From Dichotomocladium elegans (lineage: Eukaryota > Mucoromycota > Mucoromycetes > Mucorales > Lichtheimiaceae): 64,000 bases of DNA. Positions 33,845 to 45,859 of this stretch are shown one piece after another. Under the pieces are notes generated by a model that was not told the origin of the DNA, ran no database searches, and saw nothing but the letters and a program-made list of their open reading frames with translations. Both the position numbers and the translations under genes were made by a program. Every line of letters begins with the position of its first letter. Position 1 is the first letter of the stretch. Location of the stretch: NCBI GenBank assembly GCA_025716815.1, contig JAIXMN010000016.1:62001-126000 (forward strand). The letters run 5' to 3'.

Positions 33845-35060
33845 TCATACGTCCTGCGCACGAATGGCATTCATGACAGCGGCGCTTTCGTCACGCTGCC
33901 ACGCAAGGTTGTTGACATAGTAAGGCGAGTCACCTACACGAATATGCCCCTGCCTTGACCCGGCGGTGTGTTGGCTGCTGAGTCGTACAATCCGTCGGCG
34001 CGTAGAGCCATGGCCGGACATGCTTCCTGCGCTTATCCCAGCCTCAATCATCTTGTGCCAATTCGGCCGTAGTGAATCTATACATGAAAACACAACAAAT
34101 ACGGTTTACCAGGGATGCATGCATGTCAGTAATGACTACTTAGAACTTGCCTACGAGAACAACCTCAGGGTCGTCCAGTGCCAACCTCGGCAACCGACGT
34201 TGACTTAATGGTGGCGATATATCTTCAATGCTATTCAAAAGCGGATCATCACGCCGTTTCTTTAGGGAGTTCAAATGTTTAGCAAAACGGTTCAATCATT
34301 TGGGCTGTTGAATATTACCTGGTCATGGGCAAGAATACAGGTAACGCCAAAGTTCGGTTCTACGCAGAACGGACAGGCGGGAGCCTGGAGAGGAGACAGG
34401 GGCGAACGTCTAAGTTTCAAGAAACATGCCGTACAAATCGGTTGATGGCAGCACCGGGAATAATTAATGAAGATAGGATAATACTGGAATAGACATTATT
34501 CCTTTTCAGTATATAGATCAACCTGCCGCCATCCCACCCTCCAGTTTGCCAGCCTGTTAATACCAGAAGACAGATTGGACACTCGACCACTTGTTCAAAG
34601 AGCCTTGAATCGATCCGCCGCGCCATAAAATCCCGCGGTAGGAAAGAATTCCAGTGCGATACAGGAGCAACATCTCCAAAAGTTGGGGGTTCAGATGGCT
34701 TCTCGTTCAACCCTAATGTCCAATGGATAATGAATTACTGATGCAAAAAAAAATATTGGAACCAAGGGGAGGGAAGGGGAGGAGCCCATCACCTTTATAG
34801 CAAGGTGCCAACCGCCCTGAGCGGATCAGCTTACGTACGAGCCTGTGGTCATAATCATTCCCTTCTTGATGCAAATCAAAGTGTAAAATTTCGGTTGAAA
34901 TCTTGACACCCATCAGAAGAAGTACGAAAAGGTATAAGACAACGAAAGTTTGGGAGGGGGAAAAGCGAAAGCTGGGATAAAATATTTTGATCATCTGAGC
35001 GGATTGACCGAAAAGCATTTGCAGTCTGTGAGAACAATACATTGATAGCCCCCCATGGGG
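33845..35060 (-). CDS. SIP5: SIP5 homologue (RING-like zinc-binding protein)
   Basis: Yeast Sip5 interacts with Snf1 kinase and Reg1 and responds to glucose. Traced exons: about 34900-34793, 34712-34564, 34483-34319, 34259-34151, 34077-33845. Conserved blocks: YDHRLVRKLIRSGRLAPCYK, then the zinc module VECPICLLYYPIFINYSRCC, HQPICTACFLKLRRSP and ACPFCVEPNFGVTCI, then DDPEVVLVDSLRPNWHKMI, the 'D-x-RPDW' block of the family. The fourth intron (34150-34078) starts with GC (GCAAGT) rather than GT, and only this choice keeps frame. The 5' exon is uncertain: GNDYDHR is reached by an acceptor near 34907, and an upstream ATG at 35101 or 35055 would give an MG start. Confidence 0.85.
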
Positions 35061-35102
35061 CCCTTCCCGGATATGCTTTGCTTCTTCAGAGTCCCTTCCC
35101 AA

Positions 35103-35640
35103 GTGCTGGCAATAGCAGGAATGAAACTCTATTGTGTTTTTTCATATAGCAAACCTTAATTTCGAAATCGGTATAACGCCGAAATTCCTTCCTTACCTAT
35201 GGTGTGATCTGCGTTAGCGGATATGATCATTGTGCCCCCCCCACATGCTGGGATCTACTCCGTCCTTTGCCTCCCCACCGCCACCACGCAAACGTTTTTA
35301 CCATCAGAAACCGACTTGGTATGATGAGGTCCATATGGATGTAGGTCAATTGGACCGGAGCAGCTCTGACTCTTAAGGCTTGATCAAAAAACCTATGGAC
35401 GTCAGCTTCACACGGTGTCCCCACTATTGTCTTAGCATGAATGATACATGTGTGATCCAAAGGCGAGAGTTCCCATGTTGTAGCGAAAAAAAAAGATTGT
35501 TGGAATTGGCATAGCTTGTTGTGGTGAATAAGTTGCATAGCTTACGAGGATACGCGCCAAATTTGAATATTCTGATATTTACTAAGGATGGTCTTGCGAG
35601 AAGATCTCTGAGAACAAAAATAGTCGATTGATAGATTAAC
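35103..35640. other. Upstream of SIP5, no confident gene
   Basis: A minus-strand frame at 35538-35227 (VGTPCEADVHRFFDQALRVR) has ordinary codon use but no recognised family and no clear start. It may be an extra 5' exon or chance. Confidence 0.25.
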
Positions 35641-35768
35641 CACCCTTAAGACCCGGTGGCTAATGCTACTAATAAAAAGACAACTCTGGGCGCCTCGGGG
35701 AGGGAGTTGTGGACAATCCTACACGGCAGGTTGGTGACGTTGGGAGAAGAAAGGGTTTGTCCCAGACA

Positions 35769-35796
35769 AGCTCAGCTCAGCTCAGCTCAGCTCAGC
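35769..35796. repeat. (CTCAG)n pentanucleotide repeat
   Basis: Five tandem CTCAG units just upstream of the RhoGAP gene. Confidence 0.85.
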
Positions 35797-35927
35797 GAAA
35801 TTGAGTGCATGTGTGTAATAATATCCTTTGCCTGCGCGGTGCTCTTTTTTTTTTCGAAAAGACCCGTAGCAGCTATTTTTTTTGGGGGGGCGAGCGAGGA
35901 GGCGGGCCTTTCTAGACTGATATCTCA

Positions 35928-37557
35928 ATGGCACTCTCGAGGCCATTGTCTGAATCAATGTCGCTATCATCTTCACCATCTTCTACTTCGTCATGGCAGG
36001 ATAATAACAGCAGCTCTTCCTTGACGACGAACAACAACAGCAACAACAGCTCCGTCCTGCTTTCACGCCTTGCTGATACAATGCGTGACACTCGCATAAA
36101 AGTCGAAGCAAAGACACTCGAATTGAACGCAACAGTACAAGAGAAATTACCAGAGTGGAAGTCGCGCGGCGCACTGTACGGGACCATGGCACGCGAAACT
36201 GGACTAGAATGGAGCCGCCGAGGCAAGATAGCCGTCGACCGCTGGAAGAGGGAATTGTCGGATCGAGGTAATGGATAATGAGAGTGATAACACCAGTTAA
36301 AATAGCTAAGTATGCAATCGATTACCTGGATGGGCTGTTTAGATTCATCAGCATCGCCATCACCCCTACCTCCTCCGCTCCCATCGAGACGGTCAGTGGA
36401 CGGTGTATTTGGAATGCCTTTAGAACACGCCGTGGCATTGACAAGGTTGAGTACCATGGTCCCCGCAGTGGTACAGCGTTGCATCGACTACTTGGACGAG
36501 TATGGTAAGATAAAGACATCCACTTTATCGTGTACACTAGCTAGGTATTCAATCATATCGGGATGGATGTTTTTTATGTGTGATGGACGCAGGTGTTGGA
36601 GAAGTCGGGATCTACAGGATTACCGGAAGCATGACCGCTATACAGAAGCTTCGAGCCTCCTTCGATGCGGGTAAGGATTTGAAGAGAATAAAAGGAAGGG
36701 GGAGAAAGCGATAGATGGGAGAGACTATTTTTTATGCATACATATAAACGATCTTCTTCCATAGGATGGGATCTCGATTTTGAAGCTATTCAGCCTGATC
36801 CCCACGTTGTAAGTGCCTTGCTAAAAACCTATCTCCGGGAATGTAAGTTACGAGCAGCTATCTTCAAAGAAAACTATTTTGGTAGCCTGGTAACGCCGGA
36901 TTGGATGTAGTACCTCAACCGATTGTTCCACCGGATCTATTTGAAGACGGCGATATCGCTGCTCCATCCAGTGTGCGGATGCTCGTATCACGACTCCCTC
37001 CATCGAATTTGCATCTCCTGCGAAGTTTGTGCCGTCATCTGAAGAACATTGCAGACCATGAAAGCGTGAACCGGATGTCCGTATCCAACCTCGCCGTAGT
37101 TTTCATTCCTACGCTCAATATAATGCGCTCGCTCTTTCACTGCATGATTGAACATTATAGCGAAGTTTTTGCGCCCACCCCGCCACCGATACCCCAGAAG
37201 CCCCGGCATATAAAAACGCATCGACCTAAGACTTTATCCGACCCAGATGTCCTGGCCACCGTTCTCCAGAAGCAGCCGCCTGCTAAACCGAGCCGAGCAA
37301 TGAACAAACCTGCATCCCCGCCGGTGCCTATTCTACACCATCAAGAGTACACACCGCCGCTTTCATCTGCATCATCGCTTCCGCCGTCATCAAGTTATCT
37401 CCCTGAATCATCTGCTGCCAACAGGTTTGTCGAAGGGGTTTCCAAACCTCGGTCCAAGTCTATGTCTGCCACCACCCGCCCTCCAGTTCCCTGGAGACGC
37501 CCCGGCAGCAAAGTGGAAGCAATCGGCAGGCAATTTGAGACAAGATGGAATCAATAG
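35928..37557 (+). CDS. RhoGAP-domain protein
   Basis: Stimulates GTP hydrolysis by a Rho-family GTPase, so likely acts in cell polarity or wall signalling. Exons 35928-36267, 36343-36504, 36593-36670, 36765-36842, 36911-37557; 434 aa. A Ser/Asn-rich N-terminus and a short charged helix precede the GAP domain (about residues 132-300): VDGVFGMPLEHAVAL, GVGEVGIYRITGSMTAIQKL (the arginine finger in Y-R-I-T-G-S), KTYLRELPQPIVPPDLF and MSVSNLAVVFIPTLNI. The C-terminal 120 residues are Pro-rich with PPKPSR-like SH3 ligands. The exon-5 acceptor at 36910 was preferred over 36891 because it restores L-R-E-L-P-Q-P-I. No BAR domain is recognisable upstream. Confidence 0.88.
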
Positions 37558-37679
37558 AACACATATATACACGCAATGCGTTGTGTTGTGTATGTGTGTG
37601 TGTATTTTATGTATACCCTTTCCTCTCTTTCTCTCCCACTCGTGTTCTCTTCCTCAGTCAGCAAGTCTTTAGGTTATTA

Positions 37680-38080
37680 TTATTATTATTAAGATAATAA
37701 GAGGCAACGGTTGGGCTATTACAGTACCACTCTCAAACGGGCGCGCGTGAGCCAAGTGCAGTGCTGTATGCCACCCACGGACCTTTACGGCTGAATAAAT
37801 GGCATCGCAATACTGTATTCTTTCCAGCACTCCCTCGTGTAACATGGAATCGTTATGATTGAACGCGCCTCCCACATAAACCTTTTGTTGAGGGAGGATC
37901 AAATCCAGCCGCAGCAACTGTGTGATGGGTGCTTGTTGCCTATTGCGCGGAATTACAGTACGCAGACAAGATGACCCTCCCCAGCCACCATCATCCTTCT
38001 TGGTATGGCCCATCCTTGCAGCATTTACACTATAGCAGAACATCCCTCCCTCTCTCTCTATATATATATATTTATCCACA
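37680..38080 (-). CDS. Unrecognised open frame between RhoGAP and SMU1
   Basis: A 136-codon minus-strand frame whose middle reads like real protein (RTVIPRNRQQAPITQLLRLD, KVYVGGAFNHNDSMLHEG, ERIQYCDAIYSAVKVRGW) but whose ends are low complexity (an ATT repeat makes a poly-Ile tail; the start follows a TA repeat). No family recognised. It could be an exon of an unmodelled gene or chance. Confidence 0.25.
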
Positions 38081-38112
38081 ACTTACCCCAAGGCTGCGGC
38101 GGATTTCTATCT

Positions 38113-40266
38113 TTATTTTTCTTCTTTTGTGTGATAAATGTAGACATGGCCGCGGTCGTCGTACACAGCAAGAATATTTGCAAAAGGATGGCTTGCGATA
38201 CCAATGAGTTCATTGTCACAGATCTTCAGTCGGTTCACAACGACACTTGATGATGCATTGGTATCGAAGCACGTCAATACCGAATCCTCCGAAATAGCAT
38301 AGATAAACTTGCCGCGCGGTGATATCCCCACGGCAACATATTCTGCACCACTTGCATTTTGGGAGAATGTCTTGATATTATCGCCATGGATGGTCATCAG
38401 ATGCACGTTCGTTCCTTTGAGACACACAACCATCTGGTTCAGATTGCTGGGAATGGAAAGGATATTCTGGACCGCAAGGTCTGGATGGATCTTATCTGGA
38501 TGGATAGTATACAAACATGCAGCATCGCTCACACTCCAGATCTTTTTTACATAAAAAAAGAAACGCGACGTCAATGGATTTTGCCTCTCCACACACACAC
38601 CACGTGTCTCTCTCTCACTCTTTATTTTTTTACCTTGATGGTGCCATCGCTACTGCCGCTAATGACTGTAGCATTATCCGGAGAAAAAAGCACGGTATTT
38701 ACAAATGAAGAATGACCATTGAACTCTTTGACAAGCTTGCCCGATCGCACTTCATGGATTTTCACAATTTGGTCATAGCTTCCACTTAATACTTTGGAAC
38801 CATCCTTGCTAAAGCACACGGACGTGACACCTTGACTGTGAGCGGGTGAAATCTTACGCAGGCACGTTCCCGATTGTATTTTCCAAATCTTTTTTCAAGT
38901 GAAACCCCATATGAGAAAGAGAGAGATACAAACACATCATCAACATCATCATCATCCTATTGAACAATCTGAGACCGCTTACCGCAATTTTGCCGTCCGT
39001 AGACCCTGATACCAGCTGTTCGCTATCTCGACTAAATCCCAAACAAATGACGGATTCGTCCATTGCCATCAAATTCTCCTATTTTTACTTGCTTAATGCG
39101 AGACGCCTCTTGTCGTCGTCGCGCCCACGCGCACGTCTTGAACCTACCTCGGCTTGATACACCAAATCCTTACGCAACTTCCCGGTCATGTGGTTCCACA
39201 CCTCAATGAAACCATCGACTGAACCTGTAACCAAAAATTGACCATTCGGCGAGAAGACAGCACATTCTGCGTTCGTGTTTTTCCCTGGAAACTTGAAATC
39301 TCTATATATCAAGCTTCACGATTGCCTTGGCTGCCTCTCGTATCCTTACCTTGATGGTCGAACACAGATGCGTCACTGGAGCATCTAGCTCAAGCACTTC
39401 TGTTTTTGTGGGTTTCTTGAATGGATCAAAAGGTGCATCGGGAGGTAACAGTCCTTGATACTGCTGCCATGCAGCAGACTGGCTCAAGAGGGTGAGAAGT
39501 CGTGCGGGTGGGACCACGGTAATTTCAGTCGCAAGTGCTACGGTCGAAAGAGTGCGAGAGAGAGAGAGAGAGAGAGAGATGCTTAGCTCCCTCGCGCCCC
39601 CCATCGGAGTGAAACACCAACCATACCTTGCGCAATGATCTGACGTCGTTTCTCCTTCGTCATGCCATTCGTATAAACCTCCTTCTCTTCGAAAAACGAC
39701 CTGGACAGGAGATGCTCGAGGCGAAGGTACCGTTCCGGGTGTCGCTGTTTCATGATATACATCGGCTCGGTCTGTCGCAGCAGCGTCCTTGCTGCGTTGA
39801 GTTCCCGCATTTCGCACAACTCAAGCACAACCTTTTGGAAAAGGAGGAAGGCTATAAGAAGAGAAACACAAGCATCGCTATCCCCACATTGCGGAATGGG
39901 GAAAGATTTTGTCTAATACATCGATTCGGCCCCAAACCCCCCTCCCATAACCTTTGCCACATACTTGTTCATAGAGATCAATTAACTTGCGCGGAGGCAC
40001 ATTGAGATGCACAATATCTTTGAGCACAGTGTCCCAATTTCCTTGAGTAATGTCCTGAATGAATGCATCGCGATTCTCTATTGTGTTCAGGTTGACTAAT
40101 GTTTCTTCCGATAATGTCGAGAATGAATGCTGCAGATTCTTTTCTTTAAAAAACTGGAGAATGAGGCGAATGACACTGGCAATGGAAAAGAAAGACTTTG
40201 GTTAATGCTGCAGGTGATCAGACTCATTCGGATCGCGTACTCTTCGGCTTCGATCTCCACGGACAT
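38113..40266 (-). CDS. SMU1: SMU1, WD40 spliceosomal protein
   Basis: SMU1 pairs with RED in the spliceosomal B complex and affects splice-site choice. Eight exons: 40266-40241 (26 nt), 40175-39965, 39831-39627, 39537-39350, 39291-39148, 39078-38983, 38888-38634, 38541-38113; 517 aa, against 513 in human. The N-terminus carries LisH/CTLH ([59 protein letters not shown]). Next are [16 protein letters not shown] and the linker [17 protein letters not shown]. Then come WD repeats: [80 protein letters not shown] and the final [20 protein letters not shown]. All motifs follow the human order. Confidence 0.95.
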
Positions 40267-40416
40267 GGTGGGGGGTGGACAAAAAAGGGAGAGACAAAGG
40301 ATTTTCTTTCCCCGACACCCTGAAACAATTTTGTGCATTCGCATTTTTTTTTTTTTTTGTTTAGGCATTTGCATAAAATTTCCCTATCTCTCTCCCTTCT
40401 TTTTCCCTCCTACACG

Positions 40417-40880
40417 ATGATAAAAAAAAACTACCACCCACCCTCTCCGCCTCCTCCCCCGGGCTACAGCAGCAATCCGCAAGATCAACCGATGACTTCC
40501 TCGAGCGGAGGGTATCCAGGCGTGGTTGGCGGCACACCGTCTGTTCAGCGAGGCGTCGAAGGCTTTGACGCGTACGGTCGACCGATCCGTCCAGCGTTCA
40601 TGGAAGAACGGTTTCGTATTGAGCAGTCCCTTGGACCAAGTTGTCCGCAAGGAGGGTATCATGAGCTGCGGATGCATTATACCAACACCACGCTTCTCTT
40701 TGCCATTCTGATTTTGCCATACTTGTGTGGTTGGCGCGGTCGACGTGAGGTAATGTTGCTGCTGCTGCTGCTGCTGCTGCCAGCGAACCCAATGACCTAT
40801 GACATAAATATATATGTACATAGTGCGTTTGCAAACGATGCGGCCAAAAATTTCCAACGATTGTCCTCCCCGAGCCGTAA
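40417..40880 (+). CDS. Small BRI3-like membrane protein
   Basis: Exons 40417-40749 and 40824-40880; 129 aa. A Pro/Gly/Ser-rich cytosolic N-terminus (PPSPPPPPGYSS) is followed by SCPQGGYHELRMHYTNTTLL, a hydrophobic hairpin (FAILILPYLCGW) and a C-terminal C-V-C-K-R-C-G-Q-K-F. The layout C-P-x-G-G-x-H, then one or two short membrane segments, then C-x2-C-G matches Brain protein I3-like proteins of endolysosomal membranes. The second exon is only 57 nt and was found by searching for the missing C-x2-C-G. The 74-nt intron begins with a CTG run that keeps the frame open into poly-Leu, which would be mistaken for coding. Confidence 0.7.
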
Positions 40881-41109
40881 AGAACGTATACGCACATGTC
40901 CATCAAGAGATATAGTCAAAAAGGAAGGAGGGGGGAAATATAATGTAATATATACATATATATAGAGAGAGACAGAGAGAAAAGAAGAGAGCGCCGTTAG
41001 GAAGAGTTCACACCATCGTTTCAAGTTTAGACCTCAAGCCTTTTTTATATGGGTGAGAAATGAGAATCTGTAAGGCAGTATATGCGTTTTGTGTGTATGA
41101 TATTTTGTG

Positions 41110-42144
41110 TCAATCCGCATGGCATGGGGAGGGAGGAAACAAACCTTTTTCCGAAACTGAACGGTGCTGCTGGTGCCTTGGTTTGGCTTTTCTCATCACC
41201 ATACGATGAAGCCATACCGCAAGCCCAACAAGGATCAGCCCACCTCCCCCGAGTGTGATCATGGTCAGTCGGTGCGCGGACGGTGGCAGATTCGGATCCG
41301 AAAGACTTGCCAGCTGCGATCCAAACCACACTTCAAGACAACACTTGAATGCGCCGAGGAAGCTCACCAATGCGTAGCGCTCAAACGTCAGGGATGGGAT
41401 GAGTGATAGGATCATATTGGTGAAGGGCCAAGGGATCGGCGTCAATCGAATCATCAGCAACATCTAGAAAGATAAAAAAAACAGTGATGAGCAATCCCCC
41501 CAAAACAGGTGACCGTGATGCATCCACTATTAACCCCAAAGCCGCCTTCCTGGATCGCCTCCTGGATCGCGTTGTATTTTTCTTGCTTCGAGGGCGACAT
41601 TTGGATGAAACGCTCAATATTGTAACGGCGGATTAAACTATCTCTGATGTGTGAAGCGAAATGCTTTTGTTTCAACATGCCGCGGGATCTTACTAGAAAC
41701 AAAGGATAGCGCCAATCCACGCGCCTGTAACACGGAGTGGGGATTAGTTAGAGTTCGACACATTCAAAGGTAACTGACAGACATACTGATCATAGCTGGG
41801 AGAACCCCACCAGGAAATCCGTACACGAAGCCGGAGAGTGTTACAAGGAACGTGAATCCAAGCATGGGCGGGGTCGAGGTGACTATTATCATGAGTCCGA
41901 GCAACAAAGGACTGAAGGGATTAGAGCGCATGCTAATGGCAATGCTTTGAATGGCTATGTGTGTATGTGTGTGTGCAGACGATGAAACCCAGTCGAGATG
42001 GTCAATCAAAATGGATACCCTTTCTGGCGCGCATAGATGTCGTGCAATAATACCTTCTATTATGCTATCGTGGTAAAGCTTAAAGGTGCATAAAGCACCG
42101 ACAGCAAGCACAGCCAAGGCAATTAAGCGCTTGTGTAGGCGCAT
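41110..42144 (-). CDS. TVP38/TMEM64-type VTT-domain membrane protein
   Basis: Exons 42144-41981, 41911-41787, 41724-41694 (31 nt), 41637-41535, 41463-41110; 258 aa. An N-terminal membrane segment (LIALAVLAVGALCTFKLYHD) precedes the VTT (SNARE-associated Golgi protein) core: LGLMIIVTSTPPMLGFTFLV, LSGFVYGFPGGVLPAM, SAWIGAILCFYLIRRYNIER, IQEAIQEGGFG, then MLLMIRLTPIPWPFTNMILS with the R-L-T-P-x-P motif, and EVWFGSQLASL before a last membrane helix. Yeast Tvp38 sits in Tlg2/late Golgi membranes; related VTT proteins are lipid scramblases. The short third exon and the intron removing a His/Thr-rich CA-repeat segment (41980-41912) were chosen by phase and family fit. Confidence 0.82.
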
Positions 42145-42517
42145 TTCGCGAATGCACAAAGAAAGGAAGAGGACACGTAAAGGAAGGCTCTCCGCCTCCT
42201 TGTTCCTTCGTGCTCCGGGGGGTTTGGGGAAGGGGAAATACAAAGCGGAACACGAAAAAAATGGCATGCCATCGTGGCGTGCGTGTGAATGACTTGGAAA
42301 ATAAAAAAGATCATATGTATGATAATCAGGCGTCCAAGAAATGAACAAGGCAGCTCGTTATAAGTTTGGAGAGAATATTACAAAAGATGCATAGTCCCAT
42401 TTTACAGGAACGACAGTAATATGTGTGTATGTGTATACGAATGAGGTAAAAAAGCATACGGATAAAATTCAGTTTGGGGAAGGGGAAGGGCGGAGGGGGG
42501 GAATCAGGAGGAGATGT

Positions 42518-44026
42518 TTATGCAATAGGCGTTCTCCTCTTTTCTTCAAGATCAAAAGATATCGTGGTCTTTACATCCTCAGTTGAGTCAGTGGCGTCCA
42601 TGTTGGAAGGCTTGATCTGGTTGGCAACAACACCAATGAGGGGGAAGGCCACTGCAAGGAGCAACCAGGAAATCAGAGCAGCCCAGCGGAGTCTGACGGA
42701 GCCGGTGTCGATGCCGAACGCACAGGCCGCTCCGGCCGACTGAACAGCCTTGTAAAAGCCGGCGTAGCGGGAGAGAACGGTGGGATCGTTGGACATAGCC
42801 CCCATGAGCCAATACATGTAAGACTGGTAAACGGCGTCACTGAAGCCGTAGAGCATATACAAGACAAAAGGGCCAGCAAAACCTGGGCTGGACCAATGGA
42901 GCGGTTGATTATAGTCGTTTTCAAATGTTAACTGGAATGCAAAACCGCCCGCCCAGATGCCCATCAGGATCAAGAAAATCACGACAACACCAATCAGACC
43001 ACGGGCACGGCGTGAGAGACCTTGGTAGTCCAAGAAGAGTCCGATGACAAGGGATCCAACGATCTGCATGGTCCAGTACATTGTGCCGTTGAGTGCGCGA
43101 GTCACGGCATCAAAATAGACGGTGTTGAGGTGAAATTGATACGAATAAAACCAGTTGGAAGCAAGGAAGGCCGGAATCTATTCTCATACGCTGATGGGTA
43201 AATAAATGGAAGCGTGGGGGGGGAAGGGGACGAGGAAAAAGCTTCGTACCAGGGCGATCATGCGCCACTCGCGCCAGACGTTCACGACGCCCTTGAGTTC
43301 TGACTTCCAGTCGGCCGCTTCTCCCATGGAAACCTTGGTGCCGTCAGCGCGGGAAACCTTTGAGGGGGGTACAAGAGCAAGGGACAAAAAGACACCAACA
43401 ATCATAATGACGACAAATGCAACGTACGTGCCGGTTTGAACAGAGCCGCCCTGGTTCTTCAGGTTCAAGCCGAGCGTGATGACCGAGCCTAGGATGCCGC
43501 CAATATTGAAGAGACCCCAAAAGATGGCAACATACTTGCCCTTGTTCTTCTCCTCCGGATAAGCCATCATGATGGCGCCCTGCGCAGACCATAAAAGACC
43601 GGCGCAGCAACCTAGGATGGCACCGGCTGCAATCACATAACCAGACACCTGCTTACGATCATAGACCCAGAGCGAGGACGAATAGACAGCATATCCAAAG
43701 GTACCGATCTACAATACATTGACAGGAGAGATGCTTAAGTGGATGTCTCTTTGCGGATACTGTGTATAGAGACAGGAGAAACATACGGTCAAAGTCCATC
43801 GCACGCCGAGTTTGTTCGTCACCGAACCAGCAAAGAAACCAACGACGGCAAAGCAGGCGTAGAGGACGCTGTTGGCCGTGTTTGTCAAGTTGATATCCTC
43901 GGCCATCAGGCCACCAGCACCAAGACCACTGAGTGCGTTGAACATGCCTGGGCAGCACAGGCAGATGAGGCCAAGCATGACGACCTGCACCACAGGGGAT
44001 GCATAAATGTTAAAGAGGGACCTCAT
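42518..44026 (-). CDS. UNC93-like (DUF895) major-facilitator membrane protein
   Basis: Exons 44026-43787, 43708-43250, 43177-42518; 452 aa with about eleven membrane segments. It matches the fungal UNC93-like branch: PGMFNALSGLGAGG in the first segment, GFFAGSVTNKLGVRW, LLWSAQGAIMMAYPEEKNKG, FWGLFNIGGILGSVITLGLN, then IPAFLASNWFYSYQFHLNTV, AVTRALNGTMYWTMQIVGSL, AAYGF-like LYMLYGFSDAVYQSYMYW, DPTVLSRYAGFYKAVQSAGA and a charged cytosolic tail. Substrate unknown; the family is usually annotated as putative ion or solute regulators of the plasma membrane. A decayed second copy lies 1.8 kb upstream on the same strand. Confidence 0.88.
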
Positions 44027-45859
44027 GTATGGCTCTTATGTGTGGGGAGGGGTGGGGAAAGAAAAAAGGTGAAACAAAAACAAGTCTGAGGTGACCTTTT
44101 TATAAGAATGTCTCAAACTGCCAACCAAAAAAAAAGAGAACCCTGTTGCACACGTCGACCCTTATTTTTTATTTTTTTCCCCGGTTCTTTTTCGTACTGC
44201 GCTCAAAAGGAGGGGTAGGCGGGCCCTTCATTGTTACCTAAGCTAGATACGATGTGGTTGTACAAACGAGGTAAACCCCCCCAAAAAAAAATACACATTC
44301 GTATGATCTCCCCCACGGAGATCGAACATCTCGCCCGTGGGAAACAGATGGACGGGTGTGAAGCAATAAAAATTTAGCGTGGAGTTCTCCGTGCTCCGTC
44401 TTTCCTGGCCCTCCAAATACCGAAAAGAGAAGGAGAAAGAGGGGGATAACCTGTGTTCTGTACTTCCAATGCACAAGAATTGACAGCTTCTGCATTGTAG
44501 CACTTGGCCTATGATGCTTTTGCCTTCCGGAGATGGAGACCTTCATTACTGCAATGACTAGGATTGCTAAAAATTTACAGGTCATGCGATCCGGCCCGAC
44601 CTAACTAATGGGGGCGTTTGCTTTGTCTAATGGCACAACCAATTGTTTTATCTCACAGCCGCATATGACATCTGCACTAGACGACTTATACCCTTGTGCG
44701 CATCCGATCTGAACTTGCTGCAATCCGGGACACACATGAATCGAATATATCCAAAAAGCCCCCTCGCGTGAGCAGGCAAACGATATCGCGTACAACGTGC
44801 CTTTTTTGTCCGCTATTTTTAATTTATGCTCCCCGCCAAGGGAAAACATGGGCGCAGGTCAGCCCGTCTTCAAAAAAAAAAAAAGGGTCGACAAGGATGA
44901 TAAGCAAAGATAAGAAGAATTACGTTAGCGTTACATAGATATTGCTATCTACCTCCCCAACCCGCCCATCTCCTGCCGCTTAAACCAAACCCGTGTCCGT
45001 TCCTCTTCGTCCATCGGCTATTGTTTTTCGTGTCAAGGCGCGAGGAGAAGGAGAGAAATGCGGAGCAAGGACTGCTTCCACGTGCGACTTGGACCTCCCA
45101 ACCTATCCACCGCACCCCCTTTATTTTGACGTGCCGTCCCGGGAGATGACTAATTCTTTTCCATCCAATCCTTGTTCAGCGATCGCTCACAAAAACAAAA
45201 TGCCACATCACGTGCACGTAGCATCTGTCACCGCCAAATTGGCTACTTGTTGGTTTCTAATGAAAGAACAGATCCCCGCCCCGAATTTTATCGAAACGCG
45301 TCCATGACCCGCCCATTTGCTTGTTTCAGTCCCCCAGAAAAGTGGGATTCCGCGGTGCGGGGCGGGGTGGCACCGCGGCTGTTGCAAGGTACTCAGCCAG
45401 GGAAGCGGGGGCGGGACAAGATCGTGCCTTCGCGTGCCCATGGACGTGGACCCTTGGTCTTACTCGAAGGGTCCTTGGTTCCCGCTACTTTGCTAACCGA
45501 ACTGATTACAAAGTCTTCGTTATTCTTTTGCATGTTTCATTCTTTCTCTCTTTCTCTCTCTCCCTCGTTCCCCTCCAGTACTTCATAACAATGGTCTTTA
45601 GATTGACAGTAAAAAAGGGAGGCTGAGAGGGGAACTTGGAGGATTTTATGAATACACCCTTTTCGCCCACCCAATATCTCTCTCTCTTCCCCCCCCCGAA
45701 AAAAAACACTCCAATGGATTCAAGCACAAGTTGCGTGAGGACAAGTATATTACTGCGCAAAAAACTTTAATGAAAGCCCGCGGGTGGGTGGCGCGGGGTG
45801 GGGAGAGGACTAAGGTGGTATTATGACGAACAAAGTAAAATTGAAAGCCTGGCCCATGC
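44027..45859. other. Intergenic region between the two UNC93-like copies
   Basis: No gene supported. Several open frames on both strands near 45170-45590 are GC-rich shadows without motifs. Pyrimidine tracts occur at about 45540-45580 and 45670-45700. Confidence 0.45.

Noticed and set aside
35762..35797. CTCAG array considered as a CRISPR-like or attachment repeat
   Set aside because: Units are contiguous 5-mers without spacers; it is a simple microsatellite.
40740..40965. Poly-Leu extension of the BRI3-like protein
   Set aside because: It is the CTG-repeat start of an intron; splicing to 40824 gives the expected C-terminal CxxCG motif and a stop.
44270..44400. tRNA-like or structured RNA around GAGAT-GTTCG-ATCTC
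   Set aside because: Only an isolated 5-bp stem; no cloverleaf can be drawn.
45170..45630. Overlapping open frames on both strands
   Set aside because: GC-rich, no motifs, no splice structure, and they lie between a gene and its pseudogene.
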